Assembly (NCBI RefSeq): GCF_006438955.1
Contig: NZ_RCZK01000003.1
Location: 124,001-188,000 of the forward strand
Source of the DNA: Sphingomonas oligophenolica
GTDB lineage: Bacteria; Pseudomonadota; Alphaproteobacteria; Sphingomonadales; Sphingomonadaceae
Length of the DNA: 64,000 nt
Reading direction: 5' to 3'
Numbering within the stretch: position 1 is the first letter of the stretch; each line of letters starts with the position of its first letter. Positions 37,823 to 45,106 of this stretch are shown in pieces. The notes beneath the pieces were generated by a model. The model had not been told where the DNA came from and ran no database searches. It saw nothing but the letters and a program-made list of their open reading frames with translations. A program made the position numbers and the translations under genes.

Positions 37823-39096
37823 GCGGCTATGGCTGCGGGGCGAGCCGCCTGCACGCAGTTGCGGCCGCTTCGCTTCGCCACGTATAGGGCCTCGTCCGCG
37901 CGCGCGAGCACGTCCTGCCCCGACGCGACCGCGCAGCCGAAGCTGGCGGTTACCGCGATCCGATGCGGTCCCGAAACCGTCCGCATGTCCTCGATCAGCG
38001 TTCGAAGCTCGTTGGCGATGGAGCGCGCCTCCTCTAACGGCGTCGCCGGCAGGAGGACGGCGAACTCCTCGCCGCCAAGCCGCGCGAGCAGATCGGTCGG
38101 TCTGATCGCGGCGGCGACGGTCTCGGCGAACCCACGCAGCACGGCGTCTCCCGCGAGATGGCCATAGTCGTCGTTTACCTGTTTGAAGTGATCCAGGTCG
38201 ATCATCAGAAGCGACAGCGGCGCTCCGGTCTCGCGCCACGTCTTCAACTCGCGATCCAGCACGTGCTGGAACCTTGCCCGATTGGCGGCGCCCGTGAGAT
38301 GATCCTCAGTCAGAAGGCGGCGTAGGTCGTGCGCGTCCTGCGAGTCGCGGCGAACGTCGCGAAGCACGAGCGTGTAGCCGGTAAGATCGCCTTCGGGGGC
38401 GGTCCGTGCTGCAAGCAGTCGCTGGCACCAGTATCTGGAGCCGTCGAGCCGCTCGTGCCAATCTTCGGCGAGGTGCCAGCCGTCGCGGGCGGCAAGGCGG
38501 AGCTGCTCGCAGACCGCGATTGCGCCGGCGCCCGCGGTGCGGTCGAACAGATCGGCCATGGATCGCCCAACCGCCGCGTCGCAGCTGTACCCCGACTGCT
38601 TCGTCCAGGAGGCGTTAGCGGCGTCGATCAGGCCGTCCGCGGTGACGGACAGCACCGCATAGTCATTGACGTCGTTGAGCAGCGACGCGAACCAGGTCTC
38701 CGCCTGCTTCAGGCGGCGTTCCTGCGCCACCTGAAGCGTCACATCGGACAAGCACGCGATCGCCCGCTCTGCGTCAAGCTTCACTACCGTGCAGGCGAGC
38801 ACCTTTGGATCGGCGCCGTCGGTAGGCGGCGCTAGATCGACCATGATCCGGTGGCCGTCGCAGACCGAGCCACGGCTCGGTTCGAAAGCCTCTAGCATGT
38901 TGCGGAGCTCAGGGGCGCAACGGTCGAGCATCGCGAAAAGGTTGCCGGGATCGCGGCCTTGGGCGAGCGGCAACAGATGCTTCATCGCGTGCGGGTTGAT
39001 CATAGCGATGTCGCCCGACATGTCGATCTGGACCAGTCCGACGGGCGCGGCGTAGAGGAACTCGAGCAGGCCCTCGGCTTCGGTCACGTCGTCCAT
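37819..39096 (-). CDS. PAS-PAS-GGDEF diguanylate cyclase
   Basis: A 425-residue cytoplasmic enzyme that makes c-di-GMP. Two PAS-like segments (about 8-115, with APVGLVQIDMSGDIAMINP, and 135-250, with YAVLSVTADGLIDAANASW) are followed by a GGDEF domain (about 265-420). The active site is RLGGEEFAVLLP, and the product-inhibition site RPTD lies exactly five residues before GGEEF, so both should work. No transmembrane segment. It starts 5 bases after the PYP gene and its stop overlaps the ligase start, so the four proteins are made together. The PAS domains may dock PYP, a hypothesis from gene order only. Confidence 0.93.
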   Translation of the reverse strand: MDDVTEAEGLLEFLYAAPVGLVQIDMSGDIAMINPHAMKHLLPLAQGRDPGNLFAMLDRCAPELRNMLEAFEPSRGSVCDGHRIMVDLAPPTDGADPKVLACTVVKLDAERAIACLSDVTLQVAQERRLKQAETWFASLLNDVNDYAVLSVTADGLIDAANASWTKQSGYSCDAAVGRSMADLFDRTAGAGAIAVCEQLRLAARDGWHLAEDWHERLDGSRYWCQRLLAARTAPEGDLTGYTLVLRDVRRDSQDAHDLRRLLTEDHLTGAANRARFQHVLDRELKTWRETGAPLSLLMIDLDHFKQVNDDYGHLAGDAVLRGFAETVAAAIRPTDLLARLGGEEFAVLLPATPLEEARSIANELRTLIEDMRTVSGPHRIAVTASFGCAVASGQDVLARADEALYVAKRSGRNCVQAARPAAIAA

Positions 39097-39100
39097 GCGA

Positions 39101-39484
39101 TCACCGCTCGATCAGGATGAAGCGGAGCGGCGCGCCGGCCCGCGCCAGGAGCCGCAGCCTGACCCGCGTGGGTCGCATCCGCAGGGTGAGCACATAGGGG
39201 ATGATCTCGTCGAGGGTGGGTTCATCCTCGAAGCGCTGCGCGACCATGAAGTTATTCATGCATTGCGCAACGGTCTCGAAAAACCCGGATCCGAGCACAC
39301 TCTCCCGATCGAGGCCGGCCATCGCGGCCTCCGTTCGATTATAAACCTGCGTTGTTCCCTGGTGATCGACCCCGACGACGCCAAAGGGAAGCCCGTCGCG
39401 TTCGCCTTCAGCCATCGCTTCGAGCTCGGCGAGATCGATCGTGTCGAAAGAAAGTTGTGCGATCGTAACCACGCTGGTCTCCAT
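39101..39484 (-). CDS. pyp: Photoactive yellow protein (PYP) blue-light receptor
   Basis: A 127-residue cytoplasmic PAS photoreceptor. Aligned by eye with Halorhodospira PYP, the match runs through DGLPFGVVGVD, QVYNRTEAAM, GSGFFETVAQC and LRMRPTRVRL to the C-terminal FILIER. The chromophore pocket is kept: Tyr48 (Tyr42), Glu52 (Glu46) and the thioester cysteine Cys75 (Cys69) with the exact 27-residue Tyr-Cys spacing, and Met103 (Met100). Thr50 and Arg52 are replaced by Ala56 and Leu58, changes likely to shift colour or photocycle speed. PYP binds p-coumaric acid covalently and isomerises in blue light. First gene of the four-gene operon; the light signal presumably goes to the GGDEF/EAL pair. 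Confidence 0.9.
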   Translation of the reverse strand: METSVVTIAQLSFDTIDLAELEAMAEGERDGLPFGVVGVDHQGTTQVYNRTEAAMAGLDRESVLGSGFFETVAQCMNNFMVAQRFEDEPTLDEIIPYVLTLRMRPTRVRLRLLARAGAPLRFILIER

Positions 39485-39502
39485 GAGAGTGTACCGCCCG
39501 GT

Positions 39503-39880
39503 CTACGTTGCACGCGTTAAGCATTGGTAATGGCATTCGACGATTGAAGCAGCGGGCGCCTTGATCACGATGCGCCTCCGCGTAGGCGAGGACGACCGCT
39601 CCGATTGTTGTGATCCAAAAGCTCGGTCCGGCGCATATCTGGTGACCGCTAAACATGAACGAACGGCCGGTTTCGGCCATGCGCTCGCTGTCATCGAGCA
39701 GCATGTCTCTCGTGTCCACGACGAACAGCGCTGGTGGCAGATTCGACAGGTCGCCGCCGCGACAGGCGCGCCCGCCGACAAGCCCTTTACGACGATCCGG
39801 GCTGTGCCGAATTCTTCAAGAGCGTCCTTGATCGTCCACAATGCCGCGGCCTCGCAATCGTCGACCAACGCGCTGATCGG
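39503..39880 (-). pseudogene. Degenerate receiver-domain gene, frameshifted
   Basis: One frame reads ALVDDCEAAALWTIKDALEE (receiver start, acidic pair, helix 1) and GTARIVVKGLSAG. After about position 39755 the matching continuation is in another frame: LPPALFVVDTRDMLLDD and AETGRSFMFSGHQ, resembling the phospho-acceptor strand and the 'pFvF.tG' switch strand of single-domain regulators. No single frame spans the domain. It is the main content of the 670-bp gap between the receiver-GAF and PYP genes; the rest (39881-40154) shows no convincing gene. Confidence 0.4.
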
Positions 39881-40154
39881 GTTTGACGCCGATCACCCCG
39901 TCGAGGGGATTGCTTTCGCACGCCGATCCACATCTCGGTGGCGGCGCGAACGCGATGGGCGCGCTGCTGATCAACCTGACAGTAGCTCTTCGCGTTGTCA
40001 CAACCGCCCCGTCGACGCCAGTCGTCCCGTCCACGATCCGGCTCCCGATCGTGCTGGCAATACCCGAACTGACGCGATTGAAGGCGGGCTGACCATCAGG
40101 TGCATTCATGAATTTGGCATTCTCGCTAAGTAAGCTCCTCGTTTCTGGACCGTT

Positions 40155-41123
40155 TCACGCCACCAGTGGTCGAGCATCGACCATCTCTGCAAGGACGTCA
40201 GCCATGTTAGCAAGCGTCGAAAAAGTTGGCTTACCAATATGCCTGATCTTCGTATCGATAACGCAAAGCGCGCCGATCCGGGTGCCGTCGCGAACGATAA
40301 TCGGTTGACCCACATAGGTGCGGATATGAGGTTCGCCTACAACCAGCCGATTTTGCGCAAAGCGATTATCGTTGGCGGCGTTGTTCACGACAAGCGCGCT
40401 ATCCTGCACGATCGTATAATTGCAAAATGCATCGCCCCTCGGCATTTTTGTCTCTTGAAATCCGTACGCTGACTTGATCCACTGGGTTTCGCGATCGATA
40501 AAAGTCAACAGACATACAGGAAAAGCGAGTATCTCTGCGACGTGGCGCGTAATGAGATCGAACGGACGCTCGTGCAGGGAGTTAGCCAATTCCTTGGCAT
40601 GAAGTAGCTTAATACGAGCAGCTTCATCACGAGGGATGGGAAATCCTACCTCTTTAGGCTCGTTTGGGCCGTTCAAAGCAAGTGCGCTCGAGGCAGTACG
40701 AGACTGTGCTTTTGCGCCTGCCTGAAACTGATCGCAGGTCGCGTTAAGCTTTGCGAAAAAAGCCTGAGGATCGTCAATTATTTGCCGCTTCAAGAAGCAG
40801 GTTGAAGCCCCCAACGATTGAAGCCTGGATTGCATCAACACGCTTTTTGCCACTTGATCCGAAACGACAACCTTGCAGGTGCTGCCCACATGGGCGGTCA
40901 TCTGAAGCAGCGCAGCCCCATCAATATAAGGCATGCACAAATCGATCGTGACCACATCGGGGCGAAGTCGACCAATCAGATCGCACGCTGTCTTGGCGTC
41001 ACTCGCGACGCCAACTACCTTGAAATCGGGGCGGGTGCCAAAAGCGGTTTCGAGCATAGTCTGTATAACCCGGGAGTCATCAACGATGACTACTCGTCGG
41101 ACGATTCTCGTTGTACCCGTCAT
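40155..41123 (-). CDS. Receiver-GAF response regulator
   Basis: About 322 residues. Receiver domain first (VVIVDDSRVIQTMLETAF, acceptor Asp in VVTIDLCMPYIDG, Lys in STCFLKRQ; CheB-like). A linker follows, then a GAF domain from about residue 175 (LHERPFDLITRHVAEILAFPVCLLTFIDRETQWIKSAYG in parts, then FCNYTIVQDSALVVNNAANDNRF). There is no DNA-binding or catalytic output. GAF domains of this type resemble those before GGDEF domains in sphingomonads. Same strand as the PYP operon and upstream of it. ATG at 41123 (MTGTTRIV) or at 41144. The spacer above it is AT-rich with TTATAA repeats. Noticeably lower GC than the core genome. Confidence 0.82.
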   Translation of the reverse strand: MTGTTRIVRRVVIVDDSRVIQTMLETAFGTRPDFKVVGVASDAKTACDLIGRLRPDVVTIDLCMPYIDGAALLQMTAHVGSTCKVVVSDQVAKSVLMQSRLQSLGASTCFLKRQIIDDPQAFFAKLNATCDQFQAGAKAQSRTASSALALNGPNEPKEVGFPIPRDEAARIKLLHAKELANSLHERPFDLITRHVAEILAFPVCLLTFIDRETQWIKSAYGFQETKMPRGDAFCNYTIVQDSALVVNNAANDNRFAQNRLVVGEPHIRTYVGQPIIVRDGTRIGALCVIDTKIRHIGKPTFSTLANMADVLAEMVDARPLVA

Positions 41124-41144
41124 TGCGCCTCTCCTGGTTAACAT

Positions 41145-41485
41145 CGGTTCGGCGCTACAGATAATGTAGCCAATGTTATAACCGGATGTTTATAACGATA
41201 GAGTTATCAAGGCGTTACCAAAGCCTCTGGGAGGGTGGTCTCGACTGTCGTCAAGGCCGTGCCGCGTCCAGCATCGCTAACATCCCCAGCCACAAACCCG
41301 CAAAAAATCAGCAGCGCGCGCTCGGCCAAAGCGAGTGCGATGTTCGCAAACTGGATCCGCTGCCCATGGCGACGCCCCACTTAACTCGGGGATCCACCGT
41401 GCGTTGGGCAGATCATGGAGCAGTGCTGCCGCGCCGGTGTGATCGCTGACTTGGCCAATGGAAATGAAGAAGCTGAGCGGGATGC
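41145..41485. other. Intergenic stretch, no gene seen
   Basis: About 340 bp inside the island. The left 70 bases are AT-rich and contain two TTATAA boxes 14 bases apart (about 41178-41197), a plausible promoter/operator zone for the receiver-GAF gene. An AACCCGC motif at about 41294 resembles part of the island repeat. No confident ORF or RNA. Confidence 0.4.
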
Positions 41486-41890
41486 TTATCTTAGGTCACG
41501 CCAGAAAAACACCTCTGCTTCATTGTCCGGCAATAGACCATAAAGTTCACCCGCCTTTGTCCAGTCTGTTGACTCGATCAGGGCGATTGCAGACTGGTTG
41601 CTTGCTTTCGTCGATATGAACACGCGACCGGTAAGCGCGATGCTCATACTCGTCATAATATTCTTTCCGATCCCCTGTCTTCGATGCATTGGCTTCACGA
41701 CCAACCTATTGACGTAGTCCAGACCAATGCAGCCCCTCATTTGCCAAGAAATGTAGCCCAGGATGGTGCCATTTTGCTCGGCCACCAGCATGCGGCGTTC
41801 CACAATTTCTGTGACCCGGTCGCCAGGTAAAAGATGGAATGTCATTACCTGCGGGAGATCATTTGGCTCCGCTTGTCGAACGATTGTCAA
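41486..41890 (-). CDS. GNAT family N-acetyltransferase
   Basis: A 134-residue cytoplasmic enzyme: N-terminal VRQAEPNDLPQVM, the beta4 strand LDYVNRLVVKPMHRRQGIGKNIM with the acetyl-CoA pyrophosphate loop RRQGIGK, and a C-terminal SNQSAIALIESTDWTK segment typical of GNATs. The substrate is unknown. The start overlaps the stop of the preceding small gene (ATGA), so the pair is coupled. Confidence 0.85.
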   Translation of the reverse strand: MTIVRQAEPNDLPQVMTFHLLPGDRVTEIVERRMLVAEQNGTILGYISWQMRGCIGLDYVNRLVVKPMHRRQGIGKNIMTSMSIALTGRVFISTKASNQSAIALIESTDWTKAGELYGLLPDNEAEVFFWRDLR

Positions 41891-42237
41891 CGCTCGTCCT
41901 CGCCGTCTGCAAGGTCTGAACCCAGCATTTCCGCTGGAACACTGGAGTTCCGCGCTGACCCTCGATCGTAGTCGGACCTCAGCGATTCAAGGATAGTAGT
42001 TAGCGGCGCGCGAGATTGCCACATCGGAGCACCGATCCCGACGGCCTCGTCAGCTGTGTCGGCCTGCACGCTCTCCGCGGTGTCAACGATGTCGATGGCG
42101 TCGCCGATGTTGATTATCGAGCGCTCCATCAACCCGTGAATCAGGCTTTCGACCAGCAGTAGCGCCGCGCGGCCGTGCGGATCGGGCATTGGATCCGTGC
42201 CCCCCAACAGCGTGGCGTCGTTGTCATTGGCTGGCAT
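41887..42237 (-). CDS. Small acidic hypothetical protein, coupled to GNAT gene
   Basis: A 116-residue acidic protein (MPANDNDATLLGGTDPMPDPHGRAALLLVESLIHGLMER...) with one amphipathic helix near residues 22-45 and a disordered, aspartate-rich C-terminus. The sequence ALLLVESLIHGLMERSIIN resembles small helical proteins common in sphingomonad genomes, but I cannot name the family. GNAT overlap suggests a regulatory or substrate relation. In toxin-antitoxin systems a GNAT toxin is often preceded by a small gene, but no DNA-binding motif is evident here. Confidence 0.55.
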   Translation of the reverse strand: MPANDNDATLLGGTDPMPDPHGRAALLLVESLIHGLMERSIINIGDAIDIVDTAESVQADTADEAVGIGAPMWQSRAPLTTILESLRSDYDRGSARNSSVPAEMLGSDLADGEDER

Positions 42238-42396
42238 GAAAGCGCCTCCATACAGGCGAGAGTTGGCATAATCTCTCTGTCGCCGACGCCTGGGTCATCG
42301 TGCCGACGATGCAGCCCATGTAGGGGCCACAGCGAGAAACATCGCAACATATAATAACATTGGGCAATATATCTCGGTACTGTTATACGTGGATTT

Positions 42397-44052
42397 TCAG
42401 CGGTAGAACCCCACATGGTCAATCGCTTTGTAGACCATGGAATGCCCCTCAGCTTCGATTGCCTCGACATAACGCTGAATTCCGAGTCTCAGCAGTTGAG
42501 GATGGAGCGGCATGACCCGATGGCGGGCCTTCCGCTTCAGGCCCCCCTTGGTTATTCCGCCGTCCTTGCTCCGCGTCATGTTGGCCTGCACGAGGACATA
42601 AGGAACTTCGCACTCGAAGTTGAAATCCGCGATCTCGAACCCGGCGCCTTCTTCGCGAGCGACGCCCATGTAGGTACCGAACAAAGGTAGCCAGTACGCT
42701 GCATCCTGAAAAACCTTGGTGGCCGGGAATGGCTTGATGCGATTATTTGCACCACCGCCGCCTTGCCACAACGGAAGGGAATACATTGTCCTGAGATGTG
42801 CTGGCGTCCACGGCACGCGCTTGGGGTTAGCAAAATCATCCTCGATCTTGGTCCAGGATTTCAAGAAGCTGAGGACTTTGTCTCCGCCATAACGGGGGCG
42901 CCAGTGAGTTTCGTGAAGCACCTCTTCAGCCGCCGCGAGGATGATCAGGTCGCGATTGATCGTCCTGCCGCTGCGCAACGTATCTGACGTGGGAGCTCCG
43001 AAAGCGGTTGCGTCGAAGGGCATCTTCATGGGGCCCGACTTGCCCAACTTGCCGAACCTGATGGTGTTCGGAATATCAGTCATGGCCTTGACGAAAGCGA
43101 TGCGGTCTTCTGGACCGTAGTCGCTCAATGCCTTGTCGTGCGTGATCCACGCGAAGGTCTCGAGGATGCGTCGACGTTGCCCGTTGTCGGGTGCGTATTT
43201 TTTGTTGAGGACCATGGTCGCGAGAACCGCGTCGATTTGATCGCTAAAGCGGATCGTCGTCGATCTGGCAAAATATCCATTACCGGCGGATGACGAGGGC
43301 TCAGCGGTCGGCAGCGCGGGTGCCAGGTTTCCCGCGGCAGGGCGCAGGGGGGTCACGTGGCGTGCCTGTTGAACGAGATCGTCTTCCAGGAGGCGGAGGC
43401 CTGGCACATCACGATCTGCGAATAATGGATGGTCAACGAGCGGGGCGCGCTTCTGGGCCTCGATCCGGCCGCGGATCAGGCTCCACCGCGCCTCGGTCGC
43501 CGTTGCATCGTTAATAGGCGTGCCGAGCGCTTCAAGTGCATCTACCGCATCGCTGCGGCTGACCGTCATCGGCGTGATGTACAGACGCAGCATATTCATC
43601 AATAACCGGCGCTCGGAATCCGTCCACGTATCGTCAATGTGGTCCTCGATAATTTCGGGCGACAATTCTGCGGTGTCGTGTGGTACCGAGCCGACGATCG
43701 TGTACGCGGCGACTGCGACCTTGCTGAAGGCGGCCTCGTCGATGTCCGGGCGGCGCGGTGCCGTCACGTGCCGCGTGGCGTCGGCAAGTTCATGCTCAAG
43801 GCCCTGACGGAACAGCGCTCGCTGCTCATCAAGGGTTAGGGTTCCCCGTTCAATACTCTGTTCAACCTGCATTGTAATCGCGTCCCATCTCACGGCCAGA
43901 CGGTTCACGATGCGTCGCGCATCCGCCGGGTCCGCCGTGCCTAACGCGACCATTATAGGCTGGCGGTTGTCGCTGCCGAAGCTGAACCTGCGTCGGAAGT
44001 GATAGCGGCCGTTCTTGCGGAGCAGATAGGTCTGGCGTCCCATGGAGTTCAC
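42397..44052 (-). CDS. Tyrosine recombinase (phage-type integrase), C-terminally truncated
   Basis: A 551-residue protein of the large alphaproteobacterial integrase group: basic N-terminal domain (YLLRKNGRYHFRRRFSFG), a core-binding region (about 250-380) and the start of the catalytic domain with YWLPLFGTYMGVAREEGAG (box I arginine) and HRVMPLHPQLLRLG. The protein then ends at HVGFYR within about 25 residues. The HxxR box, the second histidine/tryptophan and the nucleophilic tyrosine, normally 100-150 residues further, are absent, and no remnant follows downstream. It should be inactive. Lies directly beside tRNA-Gly and reads away from it, as usual for tRNA-targeting islands. Confidence 0.85.
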   Translation of the reverse strand: MNSMGRQTYLLRKNGRYHFRRRFSFGSDNRQPIMVALGTADPADARRIVNRLAVRWDAITMQVEQSIERGTLTLDEQRALFRQGLEHELADATRHVTAPRRPDIDEAAFSKVAVAAYTIVGSVPHDTAELSPEIIEDHIDDTWTDSERRLLMNMLRLYITPMTVSRSDAVDALEALGTPINDATATEARWSLIRGRIEAQKRAPLVDHPLFADRDVPGLRLLEDDLVQQARHVTPLRPAAGNLAPALPTAEPSSSAGNGYFARSTTIRFSDQIDAVLATMVLNKKYAPDNGQRRRILETFAWITHDKALSDYGPEDRIAFVKAMTDIPNTIRFGKLGKSGPMKMPFDATAFGAPTSDTLRSGRTINRDLIILAAAEEVLHETHWRPRYGGDKVLSFLKSWTKIEDDFANPKRVPWTPAHLRTMYSLPLWQGGGGANNRIKPFPATKVFQDAAYWLPLFGTYMGVAREEGAGFEIADFNFECEVPYVLVQANMTRSKDGGITKGGLKRKARHRVMPLHPQLLRLGIQRYVEAIEAEGHSMVYKAIDHVGFYR

Positions 44053-44144
44053 GCTCCCCGGGTGGGTGAAGCGTGTGCGACCCGTGTGTGGGATTCTTTG
44101 TGTGCCGTTAAGTGGGAGATAGTTCGCATTTCCGCCTCAAATTG

Positions 44145-44161
44145 GCGGTTTTCTGCGGGTT
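44145..44161 (-). repeat. Island subterminal inverted repeat, right copy
   Basis: Exact reverse complement of 35023-35039, 11 bases inside the tRNA 3' end. Candidate recombinase or excisionase site. Confidence 0.5.
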
Positions 44162-44172
44162 CAGCGCGAATC

Positions 44173-44246
44173 TGGAGCGGGTGAAGGGAATCGAACCCTC
44201 GTCGTAAGCTTGGGAAGCTTCTGCTCTACCATTGAGCTACACCCGC
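44173..44246 (-). tRNA. tRNA-Gly, anticodon CCC
   Basis: A complete 74-base cloverleaf read on the minus strand. Acceptor stem GCGGGTG pairs with CACCCGC, followed by TCCA. The D arm is GCTC...GAGC. The anticodon loop is TTCCCAA with anticodon CCC (decodes GGG). The T arm contains GGTTCGATTCC. CCA is encoded. Its 3' 20 bases are repeated at 34979, and its 5' 40 bases at 49244, so it is the integration hotspot of this region. Confidence 0.95.
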
Positions 44247-44249
44247 ATT

Positions 44250-44660
44250 TCAATGACTTAGCTGCGTGGTGCGCACGGCTTTTACAATGCGTTTTACAGT
44301 TGGTCCTGAAGATGGCCATCTGCCTGCGGTCGGGTGCGCCGTCAATGGCGGATTTTCGTGCCGGTCACGAACGCACTCAAGGCATGGGTCCAGACGAGCA
44401 ACTCTCCCATCATCGATGCTGCCCGTCCGTTCTAGCGCTGTTGTGACTTCCGCCGGCCTGATCGGGATCGTCTGTCTGGCGGAGAACGCGTTGTCAGCAA
44501 TGCGCCCCAGTATCGGTCGGCGAAACGCAGCCTCGCTGGTCCCGTTAGCGGACATTCTGACGCAGGCTTCTGACACCGGGAACCCCGCAGAAATCGGACG
44601 CATATGTCTAGGCTCCTGACCGACCGGTTGTGACACCAGCCTCTCGCCATATAAGGTTGT
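44250..44660. other. Intergenic stretch with no recognisable gene
   Basis: About 410 bp between tRNA-Gly and the promoter of the DUF4258-like gene. Reading frames of 117-128 codons exist on both strands but neither has a family signature or ribosome binding site. The direct repeats TTTTACA near 44280-44295 may be remnants of an attachment region. Confidence 0.35.
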
Positions 44661-44670
44661 CTTTTTTCAC

Positions 44671-44698
44671 TTGACTGCCAGATTTGCGGGTTTATATA
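44671..44698 (+). promoter_or_regulatory. Strong candidate promoter of the DUF4258-like operon
   Basis: TTGACT (44671-44676) and TATATA (44693-44698) are 16 bases apart, in an AT-rich patch. AAGGAAG follows before the ATG at 44724. Confidence 0.6.
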
Positions 44699-44723
44699 TA
44701 GTTCATCAGCAAGGAAGCTCGCT

Positions 44724-45008
44724 ATGCACCCCTCGTCAAACATCAACCTCCGCCATCCTCTTTCCCAACATGCGCTGCTGCGCATGCAACAGCGTTCGAT
44801 ACCGCAGCATGTCGTCGCCTTTCTGACGGAGCTGGCCAATCCGGTCGACGCGGGCTGCGGCTGTACCCTTCACCGTTTCGACGAGGATAGTTGGGCCGAG
44901 GCTCGCCGCCTTCTGGGCGGCCATGCCCCCCGGCTCGACCGCTACCGCAATGCTTACGTCGTCCTCGCAGCCAACGGTTTGGTCGTCACCGCCTCCCGTC
45001 TGCACTGA
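44724..45008 (+). CDS. DUF4258-like small protein (possible toxin-type fold)
   Basis: A 94-residue protein. SQHALLRMQQRSIPQHVVAFLTEL and RNAYVVLAANGLVVTASRL match the 'H.-.RM..R.I....v...l' start and the 'yvV.a.dg.vvT..r' end of DUF4258-type proteins, a group related to RelE/BrnT-like folds in some annotations. A GCGC cysteine pair is in the middle. AAGGAAG supports the start. It opens an operon-like run of plus-strand genes to 47965. No antitoxin partner with a DNA-binding fold is obvious. Confidence 0.65.
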   Translation: MHPSSNINLRHPLSQHALLRMQQRSIPQHVVAFLTELANPVDAGCGCTLHRFDEDSWAEARRLLGGHAPRLDRYRNAYVVLAANGLVVTASRLH

Positions 45009-45106
45009 TCAATCGGAGAAGTAGTATTTCCATCCATCTCACCCGGATCCAGCGCACCAATTCGGCGACCGGTTTGACCGAACGCCCTTGGCGTCAGCGC
45101 GATCGT

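Larger units (their letters stand above)
34979..44192. mobile_element. Genomic island integrated at tRNA-Gly, carrying the photoactive yellow protein / c-di-GMP module
   Basis: The 20 bases at 34979-34998 are identical to the 3' end of the tRNA-Gly gene (44173-44192) in the same orientation, as expected for att sites left by a tRNA-targeting recombinase. The recombinase gene lies just inside the intact tRNA and reads away from it. Codon use is less GC-extreme than in the flanks. The island carries PYP, GGDEF, EAL, ligase, receiver and GAF genes, a GNAT gene and a small unknown protein. The recombinase is C-terminally truncated, so the element is probably fixed. Confidence 0.75.

Noticed and set aside
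37823..38239. N-terminal extension of the AMP-ligase frame
   Set aside because: Arginine-rich and antisense-like to the GGDEF coding frame; the ATG at 37822 overlaps the GGDEF stop as ATGA.
39883..40092. 69-codon plus-strand frame near the receiver relic
   Set aside because: No homology signal and opposite to the surrounding operon; treated as noise.
41355..41530. Short plus-strand frame (MEQCCRAGVIADLANG...)
   Set aside because: 43 codons, overlaps the GNAT 3' end antisense, no ribosome binding site.
44250..44636. 117- and 128-codon frames on opposite strands right of tRNA-Gly
   Set aside because: Neither has a ribosome binding site or known motif, and they exclude each other; left as intergenic.
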